A DNA stretch of 6,438 nucleotides, from contig CAKMNE010000088.1 in assembly GCA_927798505.1 (NCBI GenBank), positions 1 to 6,438 on the forward strand, in the 5' to 3' direction. Position 1 is the first letter of the stretch. The number at the start of each line of letters is the position of its first letter. The notes under the pieces are model-generated. The model had not been told where the DNA came from and did no database searches. It saw nothing but the letters and a program-made list of their open reading frames with translations. Positions 1 to 6,111 of this stretch are shown here, in pieces. Both the position numbers and the translations under genes were made by a program. The DNA comes from an uncultured Bacteroidales bacterium. GTDB taxonomy: Bacteria > Bacteroidota > Bacteroidia > Bacteroidales > UBA932.

Positions 1-1196
1 GCTGCAAACTCTCCGAATACAAATACGAGAAGGGCAACGCCCAGAATCAGGCCCGATTTGCCGAGCACTCCGGTGAACTTGGCTCCGCCGCTGCGCAGTA
101 CCAGCACCAGAAGCATGATGAAGAGCAGGAATACCAAAATATTGAGCACCAGATACCAGGTCTTGCTCATATTCACCAGGCCAAGCAGAGGAATGGTGAA
201 GTTTACGGTGTCGCTGTCGCTGCGCAGGTAGTCCTTGTCCGCATATTTCGGATTATGGACATATTCGCTGGCAACCGGCAGAATCTGCGCGCCGTAGTGC
301 TGCACCGTCTTGGCGCTGACATTGGAGAAATTGTCCAGGTCGGTGTGATAATGGTTCACATCCGTGATGGTGGAGAAGTTCATCCCCGGGATGTGGTCCT
401 TCACGATGGTAAAGTCGGTGAAGTTAGGCATTATGCGGTAAACCACCGTAGTCAGGGAATAGGTGAACGGAGATTTGGCGCTGCCCGCGTACAGATCCAT
501 GATTCTGCTGCTCCCTGCACAGGTCTCGAACAGAAGGGCAGGGCCCCAAGGTCCGCGGCCTTCGATGTTGATAATCATCCCCACATTGTCGAACTGCTCG
601 CGGTCGTTCTCCCAGATTGCGGTCATTCCGACCATACCCGGTTCCTCCGCATCGGTGAAGAGCACCTTGACACCCTGGTTCCAATTTGCACGGTCCTTGA
701 CGAGATTGCGCACGGTTTCGAGCGTCACGCCCAGGCCGTAGCCGTCATCCGCAGCGCCATATGACCAGACGGTGTCGCGCCTCGGCATTGGCTGGGAGTA
801 GCGGGAATCATAGTGAGCCACGAACATGAGCCATGTGCAGTCATCCGCGCCCGAAGCCGGAGCGAACTCCGCGAGCACGTCGATGGCGTCGAAGGTATAT
901 GTTACATGTTTGTTGAACGGCCCCTGAAGGGAGTCATAGCGGAAAAGCCTGACAGTGTCGGCACCAAGTTCCTCGAGCCTTCCGATGAGGTACTCGCGAA
1001 CCCTCGCACGCTCCTGCGGATGGGCCACAGAATGATGCTCTTTAGAGATGACTTCCAGGTCCTGCAGCACTCTCTGGCCGGAAAATCCGTCATAATCGGC
1101 AGGTTTCGCATTCGGACGGGTAAACACGCCGTATGCGAGGATTGCGGACAGCAGGACTGTCAGCGCAATCACCAAAGGTCTCAGTACTCTGTTCAT
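1..1196 (-). CDS. Membrane-anchored M28-family zinc aminopeptidase (partial, C-terminus beyond left edge)
   Basis: 398 codons are visible, reading leftwards from an ATG at 1196. The product should be a two-zinc M28 exopeptidase removing N-terminal residues from peptides, probably on the periplasmic side of the inner membrane. Residues 5-24 are a hydrophobic signal anchor. The peptidase fold follows at about 40-315 with the family ligands in order: H128 in AHYDS, an Asp of GAADDGYG (D150/D151), the catalytic and ligand pair E184-E185 in DAEEPG, E212 in NIEGRG, and H284 in YHTDLDN. Hydrophobic segments at about 346-367 and 380-397 make it a multi-pass C-terminal membrane form, reminiscent of the FXNA/ERMP1-like branch, rather than a secreted enzyme. 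The start lies 5 nt after the stop of the small upstream gene, so the two are probably cotranscribed. The natural substrate is unknown. Family call is firm; the C-terminal architecture cannot be judged because the gene is cut by the window edge. Confidence 0.93.
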   Translation of the reverse strand, partial: MNRVLRPLVIALTVLLSAILAYGVFTRPNAKPADYDGFSGQRVLQDLEVISKEHHSVAHPQERARVREYLIGRLEELGADTVRLFRYDSLQGPFNKHVTYTFDAIDVLAEFAPASGADDCTWLMFVAHYDSRYSQPMPRRDTVWSYGAADDGYGLGVTLETVRNLVKDRANWNQGVKVLFTDAEEPGMVGMTAIWENDREQFDNVGMIINIEGRGPWGPALLFETCAGSSRIMDLYAGSAKSPFTYSLTTVVYRIMPNFTDFTIVKDHIPGMNFSTITDVNHYHTDLDNFSNVSAKTVQHYGAQILPVASEYVHNPKYADKDYLRSDSDTVNFTIPLLGLVNMSKTWYLVLNILVFLLFIMLLVLVLRSGGAKFTGVLGKSGLILGVALLVFVFGEFA

Positions 1197-1201
1197 CGCC
1201 G

Positions 1202-1363
1202 TCAATCCTGAACCTTGTCGAAAAGGGCAAGAGTTGTCGTGTCGTCCTTTGTTACAAGCTTTACGTCGCGATAGCTGTGCCTGTTCGCGGCTATTACTAT
1301 TTCCTTGTCGCCTTTGGCGTTGACCTCTTCCTGGAGGGCTTTGATAAGTTCTGTTGCTTTCAT
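1202..1363 (-). CDS. Small conserved-looking protein of unknown function, 53 aa
   Basis: A short complete frame runs from ATG at 1363 to TGA at 1202-1204. The product begins MKATELIKALQEE and contains GDKEIVIAANRHSYRDVKL. It is soluble, charged, and has no signal peptide, membrane segment or cysteine. The pattern (amphipathic ELIKALQEE helix, then GDKEIVI and YRDVKLV strand-like stretches) resembles the many short helix-strand-strand proteins of unknown role in bacteria and phages; this is only a resemblance. Support for it being real: a perfect TAnnTTTG -7 box lies 16 nt upstream with a spaced -33 element, the leader is about 10 nt, and the M28 peptidase starts 5 nt after its stop, so it is the first gene of that unit. 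No Shine-Dalgarno sequence is visible, as usual in Bacteroidota. No function can be assigned. Confidence 0.7.
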   Translation of the reverse strand: MKATELIKALQEEVNAKGDKEIVIAANRHSYRDVKLVTKDDTTTLALFDKVQD

Positions 1364-1379
1364 ATTGTAAAGATTTTTT

Positions 1380-1410
1380 CAAAGATACAAATAAACTGAA
1401 AACTGGCAAT
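1380..1410 (-). promoter_or_regulatory. Promoter of the 53-aa gene/M28 peptidase unit
   Basis: On the minus strand, TATCTTTG (plus 1380-1387) matches the Bacteroidota primary-sigma -7 consensus TAnnTTTG exactly. ATTG (plus 1407-1410) sits 19 nt upstream in the position of the -33 TTTG element. Transcription would start near 1373-1375, leaving a leader of about 10-12 nt before the ATG at 1363. Confidence 0.72.
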
Positions 1411-1433
1411 ACGGATAATTATTCGTAAATTTG
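1402..1433 (+). promoter_or_regulatory. Promoter of the YitT-family gene
   Basis: TAAATTTG at 1426-1433 is a perfect TAnnTTTG -7 box, 22 nt before the ATG at 1456. The -33 region (around 1402-1406, ACTGG) matches TTTG poorly, so the promoter may be weak or need an activator. This -33 region abuts the -33 element of the divergent promoter. Confidence 0.6.
1410..1427. repeat. 18-bp quasi-palindrome between divergent promoters (candidate operator)
   Basis: TACGGATAATTATTCGTA pairs at 8 of 9 positions across its centre at 1418/1419; the only mismatch is 1414/1423. It starts on the last base of the minus-strand -33 element and ends on the second base of the plus-strand -7 box. A dimeric regulator bound here would contact both promoters. 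The binding protein is unknown. Confidence 0.5.
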
Positions 1434-1455
1434 CGCAATCGCTATACTAACCGAA

Positions 1456-2388
1456 ATGAATCCAAAAGTAACGTCTCTGGTCAAAGATTTTGTCATAATG
1501 ACTTTCGCCATGCTGTGCTCAGCGGCGGCCGTGTATTATTTCCTCCTGCCAAGCAATCTGGTAGTCGGAAGCATAACGGGTCTATCCATTGTCTTAGTCG
1601 GAATCTTCGAAAAAATGGGCATCACCCTCTCGCTCTCTGTAGTCATCTTTGTCATAAATGCCCTGCTGCTGGTATTAGCCTACTTCCTGATAAACAAGGA
1701 ATTCGGAGCGAAAACGGTCTATACCGCACTTATACTGGGACCTATGATTTCCTTCTGGGAAAAAGTCTGCCCTTGGGAAAAGCTGGCAACGACCAACGCA
1801 GCCACCGGCTATTGCTCGATAATGGCCGACCCTTGGCTCGACCTCTGCTGCTTTGTTCTGGTGCTGAGTGCCTCCCAAGCCATACTTTTCAATATCAATG
1901 CCTCAACCGGAGGCCTTGACATTCTCGCAAAAATCATCAACAAATACCTGCACTTCGACATTGGAATGTCCGTTACCGTCGCGGGAGCCGTCATCTGCTG
2001 CACAGCCTTTGCCATCAATCCTTTCAGACTGGTGATAATCGGACTCATAGGAACCTGGATTAACGGAGTTGTAGTCAACTACTTCACCGCCTCCATCAAC
2101 AACCGCAAACGGGTCTGCATCATTACGGATGATTACGAGCAGCTGCGGGAGTTCATCATCAATGAGCTCCACCGCGGATGTTCCCTGTACGAAGTGGTTG
2201 GTGGATACACAGGCAGGCAGTCAAGGGAAATACAGACGCTTTTGACTCAGACCGAATTCTCCGACCTGATGCAATACATAAAGAACAAGGAAATCAAAGC
2301 CTTCATCACTGCGGGAAATGTCAGTGAAATCTACGGCGAATGGTCCAGACAGCACAACAAGCGTCCGAAACTGAGTAACAAGAACTAG
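1456..2388 (+). CDS. YitT-family integral membrane protein with C-terminal DUF2179 domain
   Basis: 310 residues, close to the usual 280-310 of the family. Residues 11 to about 210 hold several hydrophobic helices (roughly 11-32, 36-52, 58-79, 86-104, 128-147, 168-187, 191-209) and match the YitT_membrane/DUF161 region, including the family's conserved GGLDILAKIINK segment at 152-163. Residues about 217-296 form a soluble DUF2179 domain with RGCSLYEVVGGYTG, a spacing typical of that domain, and IKAFITAG near its end. DUF2179 has a PII-like ferredoxin fold, so ligand sensing is plausible, but the family has no settled function; transport or sensing in the inner membrane is inference. The ATG at 1456 is favoured because a perfect -7 box ends 22 nt upstream and the hydrophobic segment begins at residue 11. 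It is monocistronic and converges on the porin gene, overlapping it by 4 nt. Confidence 0.92.
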   Translation: MNPKVTSLVKDFVIMTFAMLCSAAAVYYFLLPSNLVVGSITGLSIVLVGIFEKMGITLSLSVVIFVINALLLVLAYFLINKEFGAKTVYTALILGPMISFWEKVCPWEKLATTNAATGYCSIMADPWLDLCCFVLVLSASQAILFNINASTGGLDILAKIINKYLHFDIGMSVTVAGAVICCTAFAINPFRLVIIGLIGTWINGVVVNYFTASINNRKRVCIITDDYEQLREFIINELHRGCSLYEVVGGYTGRQSREIQTLLTQTEFSDLMQYIKNKEIKAFITAGNVSEIYGEWSRQHNKRPKLSNKN

Positions 2389-3374
2389 CGTTTGATGATA
2401 TCGAAACGCCATTTCACACCCGTGGTTATCGTATGACCGCGGGTTAAATTGTCTGTAAAACCGGCAAGGTGCAGCCTGATGCGCTCATTGCCCAAAGGGA
2501 AATACTCGACCCCCCAGCCTCCGTACCAATAATTTGTACCCGGAGCGACAATAGTGTCATAGGCAAATCCGTCCTCATCCACATTGCTGTAATCATTGTG
2601 TTCATAGCCCAACTTGGCGCACAGATTCCAATTGCCGATACGGTAAATCATCTTGGAAATAAGGCTGAAATCGGAAAGCAGATACTGCCTCTGCCTGGAC
2701 GATGCCCTATTGAAAAAATCCAGGTCAAAAGCCAGCGGCCCCCATACGCAGTGATTGCCCAAGGCAATGTACTGAATCTTAGAGCCGCGCGGATCATCCA
2801 CCAGATTGCAAGTCCATATTGTCTCCCACCACGGGGCAAAGTGACCTATCCACCCAAGATTGTAGGCATAGTTCTCGTCATAGCTTGTGGTCAGGGGCGA
2901 ATTGCATATCTGCACCGCAAGGGTCTGTCCCGGAGCAAAAGTATATTCCGCTCCCGCGCTGAAAGCGAAATATTGGCTGAAGCCATTGCAGAAAAGGCTG
3001 TAGAAATATACATCCGCGGGCGCGGAGTCATATTCGTAGCCGCCGATCATAATGGCCGTCTTGCCCGCATACAGTTTAATATTGTCCTTCGGCTTCCAAT
3101 TCAGGCACATCCAATCCGTTGCCCTGAACGGATTGGAAGAATCGATAGGGACATTCAGCCTCTGCCTTACCCTGTAGCTGAAATGCTCGTTTATGGTTCC
3201 GAATATGTGTACATTGAGGTATTCGGGAGCAAGCACGGTTCTGACATCCGAACTGTTCACGGAAGCGCGAAACGACCCCCTGGCATCGATGAACAGGCTG
3301 TCCACCTCCCCGGCGAGTGCGGTCTGCCCTGCCCAGAGGAACAAGCCCGCAAGCAATATACTCAGTTTTCTCAT
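2385..3374 (-). CDS. Outer-membrane beta-barrel, OprP/OprO-like (Porin_O_P-type) porin
   Basis: 329 residues starting with a clear signal peptide: K3, a hydrophobic core LSILLAGLFLWAG, and an ALA cleavage site after residue 21. The mature part is rich in aromatic residues and alternates polar and hydrophobic positions, as in membrane-spanning beta strands. The stretch LYAGKTAIMIGGYEYDSAPADVYFYS (about 100-126) resembles the GK...GG.E.D..P.D.Y.YS region of Porin_O_P proteins. The C-terminus GVKWRFDIIKR has the aromatic last-strand pattern of Bacteroidota barrels. It should form an outer-membrane channel; the solute is not readable from sequence, and phosphate should not be assumed from the family name. 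Its ATG overlaps the stop of the TetR gene (ATGA), so translation is probably coupled and both genes likely share a promoter. It ends tail to tail with the YitT gene. It could also be a non-channel barrel of unknown role. Confidence 0.82.
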   Translation of the reverse strand: MRKLSILLAGLFLWAGQTALAGEVDSLFIDARGSFRASVNSSDVRTVLAPEYLNVHIFGTINEHFSYRVRQRLNVPIDSSNPFRATDWMCLNWKPKDNIKLYAGKTAIMIGGYEYDSAPADVYFYSLFCNGFSQYFAFSAGAEYTFAPGQTLAVQICNSPLTTSYDENYAYNLGWIGHFAPWWETIWTCNLVDDPRGSKIQYIALGNHCVWGPLAFDLDFFNRASSRQRQYLLSDFSLISKMIYRIGNWNLCAKLGYEHNDYSNVDEDGFAYDTIVAPGTNYWYGGWGVEYFPLGNERIRLHLAGFTDNLTRGHTITTGVKWRFDIIKR

Positions 3375-3898
3375 TGGTGAATCAAATCATTTTTGAAAAT
3401 GCGCAGTATATCTTCAGGAGACTCCTTCTTGCCGTTCTTGGCCCATACGGAAATCACCGCGCCGAAACCGGCAGAAAATGCGGCAGTATAGGCGGCTTTG
3501 ATATACTCCAGCTCCAGAGGAGACAAATCCGGAAGCATACTTAAGCTGACTTCGTTAACGTGCCTTGCCATAGACCTTTCGAAAAGGTCGATTCTGCGGC
3601 TTCTGTAAATCGCTCCCATCAGGTCGGAACGTTCCATCAGATACTGCAGAAGCGAAACTACAAAAGAATCCTCCCGGCTGATTTTAAGCTCATCGATGCC
3701 GTCGGTTTCTTCGAAAAGAGAATCACAAAGGTATTCCAGCACGTCTGTAGTATTGGAAAAATAGCGGTAGAAAGTGACGCGGCTGACTTTCGAAACCCTC
3801 GACAGGTCACTGATTGTAATATCAGTGAAATTTTTCGTGCGCATACACTCCACCAAAGCATCTCTGAACTGATTCTTTTTTGCGTTTTTCTTGTACAT
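3371..3898 (-). CDS. TetR/AcrR-family transcriptional regulator
   Basis: 175 residues. The N-terminal DNA-binding domain covers about 8-55, with the helix-turn-helix ITISDLSRVSKVSRVTFYRYF at 28-47; the TFYRYF ending is the TetR hallmark. The C-terminal ligand and dimerisation part is short (about 70-172). Its end, FSAGFGAVISVWAKNGKKESPEDILRIF, resembles the TetR_C domain of the DhaS-like group. It probably acts as a dimeric repressor released by a small hydrophobic ligand. It is the first gene of the TetR-porin pair (4-nt overlap) and faces the phospholipid operon across a 112-bp region full of AAATTT motifs, so autoregulation and control of both directions are plausible. The start at 3898 suits the family, since the HTH begins within the usual first 30 residues. 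Ligand unknown. Confidence 0.93.
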   Translation of the reverse strand: MYKKNAKKNQFRDALVECMRTKNFTDITISDLSRVSKVSRVTFYRYFSNTTDVLEYLCDSLFEETDGIDELKISREDSFVVSLLQYLMERSDLMGAIYRSRRIDLFERSMARHVNEVSLSMLPDLSPLELEYIKAAYTAAFSAGFGAVISVWAKNGKKESPEDILRIFKNDLIHQ

Positions 3899-3925
3899 TT
3901 TGTGTTTCTATTGTAAAGGTTCTGA

Positions 3926-3967
3926 CAAATCTGCTCAAATCTGGAAACAAATTTGCTTACAAATTTA
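3926..3967. repeat. Tandem CAAAT(C/T)TG-type octamers upstream of the TetR gene
   Basis: CAAATCTG at 3926-3933, CAAATCTG at 3936-3943, CAAATTTG at 3948-3955 and CAAATTTA at 3960-3967 repeat at 10-, 12- and 12-bp intervals, about one helical turn. Read on the minus strand, each is a perfect or one-mismatch match to the TAnnTTTG -7 box. They could be operator half-sites on one DNA face, tandem promoter boxes, or a phased A-tract bend. Confidence 0.45.
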
Positions 3968-3986
3968 AAAATTTCCCAATAAATTT
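3949..3986. repeat. Symmetric array of four AAATTT palindromes (candidate operator)
   Basis: AAATTT occurs at 3949-3954, 3961-3966, 3969-3974 and 3981-3986, giving spacers of 6, 2 and 6 nt. The spacing is mirror-symmetric about 3967/3968, although the spacer sequences themselves do not match. Copies two and four are the cores of the minus- and plus-strand -7 boxes. The region is AT-rich, so some recurrence is expected by chance. Confidence 0.4.
3960..3967 (-). promoter_or_regulatory. -7 promoter box of the TetR-porin pair
   Basis: Minus-strand TAAATTTG is an exact TAnnTTTG match, giving a start near 3953-3955 and a leader of about 55 nt to the ATG at 3898. The -33 position (around 3987-3991, TTCC) is a poor TTTG match. 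It lies inside the plus-strand -7 box and inverted repeat, so the two divergent promoters would interfere. Confidence 0.45.
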
Positions 3987-3991
3987 GGGAA
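3973..3991. repeat. Perfect 7-bp inverted repeat over the lipid-operon promoter
   Basis: TTCCCAA (3973-3979), a 5-nt spacer TAAAT, and TTGGGAA (3985-3991) form a perfect inverted repeat. It covers the whole plus-strand -7 box (3980-3987). It has the size and symmetry of a TetR-type operator. As it lies upstream of the predicted transcription start, it is more likely a DNA site than an RNA hairpin. Confidence 0.5.
3980..3987 (+). promoter_or_regulatory. -7 promoter box of the phospholipid operon
   Basis: TAAATTTG is a perfect TAnnTTTG match, 23 nt before the ATG at 4011; transcription would begin near 3993-3995 with a leader of about 16-18 nt. The -33 element is unclear: TTAC lies at the 19-nt spacing (3957-3960), and TTTG at 3952-3955 lies at a long 24-nt spacing. 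Confidence 0.55.
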
Positions 3992-4010
3992 GTGTTTAAC
4001 TTGTGTTGTT

Positions 4011-4706
4011 ATGGAAATCAAACAAGCAGAAAGAATACAGACTTCAATTCTCAACGGACTTGAGAAAAAAGCGCTCGTGTGGTTGGCGCAGCGTCAGCCC
4101 CGATGGGTTACTCCGGACTTCCTGTCTTTCATAGGTTTTTGCGGTTCACTTATGATAGCCACCGGCTATGCATTGACCCGCATTTCACCTTCTTTCCTAT
4201 GGCTTGCCACCGTCGGCCTTCTCGTCAACTGGTACGGAGATTCGCTCGACGGCACCCTTGCCAGGGTACGCAAAATCCAGCGTCCAATCTACGGCTATTA
4301 TCTCGACCACTGCCTCGACTGCATCAATGAAATGCTGATGTTCATAGGTCTCGGACTGTCGCCTCTTATGGATATGAGAATCTCGATGCTCATACTCATA
4401 GCCTACCTGCTGCTGACGGTCAATGTCAGCGTCAATGCCCATCTCAAAGGCCAGTTCAGGCTCACCTACGCAAAGATAGGGCCTACGGAGTTCAGAATCA
4501 TTGCCGCCATACTCAACACGGTGCTCGTCTGCTCGACTGCAGTCAGGAGCGTCAGAGTTCCGCTGGAGATCTTAGGCACAGGCCTCAGCCTGACCGTGCT
4601 TGACATCTGCGGTCTGGTCATCTTCACAATCATCTTCTTGATGTACCTTGTGTCCTTCTTTACCGATGCCAAGGGCTATGCAGGCATAGACCCGCCCAAG
4701 AAATGA
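4011..4706 (+). CDS. CDP-alcohol phosphatidyltransferase family enzyme
   Basis: 231 residues. The enzyme should transfer a phosphatidyl or similar phospho group from a CDP-activated donor to an alcohol within the inner membrane. The complete catalytic signature DxxDGxxARx9GxxxDxxxD is present: D77, D80, G81, A84, R85, G95, D99 and D103. These aspartates bind the divalent metal ions and the CDP group in the family. Several hydrophobic helices surround it (about 37-56, 60-75, 106-120, 124-142, 163-178, 197-216), preceded by a charged amphipathic N-terminus. The acceptor cannot be told from the signature: PgsA-type, inositol-phosphate or other alcohols are all possible. The ATG at 4011 lies 23 nt after a perfect -7 box. 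It is the first gene of the operon, and its TGA overlaps the ATG of the cardiolipin-synthase-like gene (ATGA), so translational coupling is likely and the two enzymes probably act on related lipids. Confidence 0.9.
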   Translation: MEIKQAERIQTSILNGLEKKALVWLAQRQPRWVTPDFLSFIGFCGSLMIATGYALTRISPSFLWLATVGLLVNWYGDSLDGTLARVRKIQRPIYGYYLDHCLDCINEMLMFIGLGLSPLMDMRISMLILIAYLLLTVNVSVNAHLKGQFRLTYAKIGPTEFRIIAAILNTVLVCSTAVRSVRVPLEILGTGLSLTVLDICGLVIFTIIFLMYLVSFFTDAKGYAGIDPPKK

Positions 4707-6109
4707 GCAATCTGCTGAAAATCCTGTTCACGGTAGTTCTGCTTTCCCTGGTGATTGTCATCATATCCCAGAACCGCCACCCCGTCCGCACGCTGGCCTG
4801 GATACTTGTCCTCATCCTTCTGCCCGGACTGGGGGTTGTGCTTTATTTCCTGTTCGGGACACTTAAGCGCAAGGACAGGCTCATCAGCGACCAGCATCTG
4901 AACCAGCTCAAGGAGGAAGTTACGAAGGCCAACAGCCTTATGCTGCGCCGCCAGGTACCCGGAGGGCACGAAGATCTCGCCACCTTGCTGTGGATGACCA
5001 ACAAGGCCATTCCACTCGCGGGCAACGACGTGCGCATATACACGACCTTCGACGAGATGATTACGGACATGCTCGAGGATATGGACAAGGCCACCGACCA
5101 CGTGCATTTCGAGTTCTTCAAGTTCGAGGACGATGCTGTAGGCCGCAAGGTAGGAGAGAAACTGCGCGAGCTTGCCTCGCGCGGGCTCGAGGTCAGGGTG
5201 ACCTATGATTCGGCGGCCAATATTTCTCGGCACCGCTTCTACCGCTGGCTGCGCAAGGGCGGAGTTCAGGTAAGGGCCTTCCTTCCCGTAGTCCTGCCTT
5301 TCCTGACAACCACGACCAATTACCGCAATCACCGCAAAATCGTCGTTATTGACGGCAAGGTCGGTTATCTCGGAGGCATGAACATAGCCGAGCGCTACTC
5401 CCGGGGCATACGCAGAGGCCAGTGGCGCGACACCCATATGCGCATCAACGGTCCTGCCGCCGCGGAGCTTCAGACGGCCTTCCTTGTGGATTGGCAGTTC
5501 TGCACCAAGCGTTTCGTCAGCGGCTCGCGCTACTTCCCACAGGTCGAGAGCTGCGGCGATTCCATAGTCCAGATAGCGACCTCCGGCCCTATGGACGAAT
5601 GGAAGGTGACTATGCAGGGAATGATACGCCTCATCACCCAGGCCGAGCGCTATGTGTACATCGAGTCCCCTTACTTCATTCCTACCGAGCCGGTTATGAT
5701 GGCTATGAAGAATGCGGCCCTGGCCGGTATAGATGTGCGCGTAATCATCCCCTACCACGGAGACAAGGGCATACTGGTGCCGCTGGCATCCCGCTCCTAT
5801 GTCGAGGAAGCCCTGATTGCCGGGGTTAAAATGTATTTTTACTCAGGCGGCTACCTTCATGCCAAAACCATAGTGTCTGACGGGACGGTGTGCACAGTCG
5901 GTTCCACCAATCTGGACGTGCGCAGTTTCGAGCAGGATTTCGAAGTGAATGCCTTCATTTACGACAAGGAAGTGGCCAGGAAGCTTCGCGATGCTTTCCT
6001 CGAGGATATGAACAACAGCACTCGTGTCAGTCTGGAACAGTGGCGCAAACGCTCCAGATGGGAAAAGTTCAAGGAGTCTTTCGCCAGATTGTTTTCACCA
6101 ATTTTGTAG
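4703..6109 (+). CDS. cls: Cardiolipin synthase-type phospholipase D superfamily enzyme
   Basis: 468 residues, near the 470-500 typical of bacterial Cls. Two N-terminal hydrophobic helices (about 5-22 and 29-52) match the PLDc_N membrane region. Two HKD motifs follow: H210, K212, D217 in HRKIVVIDGKVGYLGGMN and H386, K388, D393 in HAKTIVSDGTVCTVGSTN, both with the Gly-Ser/Gly-Gly-x-Asn tails of active enzymes. In the known reaction one His forms a phosphatidyl-enzyme intermediate and the phosphatidyl group is passed to a second phospholipid, making cardiolipin from two phosphatidylglycerols (or PG plus PE). It would act at the inner membrane. The start overlaps the preceding CDP-alcohol phosphatidyltransferase stop by 4 nt, and the acyltransferase gene begins 2 nt after its own stop. 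The basic C-terminus (residues 448-460) may bind lipid. The family is certain; whether the main product is cardiolipin is inferred, since Bacteroidota also use this fold for other phosphatidyl transfers. Confidence 0.93.
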   Translation: MSNLLKILFTVVLLSLVIVIISQNRHPVRTLAWILVLILLPGLGVVLYFLFGTLKRKDRLISDQHLNQLKEEVTKANSLMLRRQVPGGHEDLATLLWMTNKAIPLAGNDVRIYTTFDEMITDMLEDMDKATDHVHFEFFKFEDDAVGRKVGEKLRELASRGLEVRVTYDSAANISRHRFYRWLRKGGVQVRAFLPVVLPFLTTTTNYRNHRKIVVIDGKVGYLGGMNIAERYSRGIRRGQWRDTHMRINGPAAAELQTAFLVDWQFCTKRFVSGSRYFPQVESCGDSIVQIATSGPMDEWKVTMQGMIRLITQAERYVYIESPYFIPTEPVMMAMKNAALAGIDVRVIIPYHGDKGILVPLASRSYVEEALIAGVKMYFYSGGYLHAKTIVSDGTVCTVGSTNLDVRSFEQDFEVNAFIYDKEVARKLRDAFLEDMNNSTRVSLEQWRKRSRWEKFKESFARLFSPIL

Positions 6110-6111
6110 TT

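Noticed and set aside
255..764. 169-codon open frame on the plus strand
   Set aside because: It is a shadow of the M28 peptidase, whose zinc-binding motifs fall in the same stretch on the other strand.
1431..1438. TTGCGCAA 8-bp palindrome near the YitT transcription start
   Set aside because: It is short, does not extend outward, and overlaps the -7 box; likely chance.
1431..1919. 162-codon plus-strand frame overlapping the YitT gene
   Set aside because: It needs a TTG start inside the -7 box and gives an Arg/His-rich product in an alternate frame of a clear membrane protein gene.
2388..2409. Hairpin GCGTTT...AAACGC just after the YitT stop, possible terminator
   Set aside because: The stem is only 6 bp with a 10-nt loop, has no following T-run on either strand, and lies in the coding end of the porin gene (RFDIIKR).
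2469..3380. 303-codon open frame on the plus strand
   Set aside because: It is antisense to the porin gene with its signal peptide and beta-barrel pattern; the product has no domain or signal and no promoter.
4676..5758. 360-codon open frame on the minus strand
   Set aside because: It lies antisense to the phospholipase D gene, which has both HKD motifs and membrane helices. The antisense product is rich in His, Gly, Arg and Val with no recognisable domain, as expected from a reverse-frame shadow.
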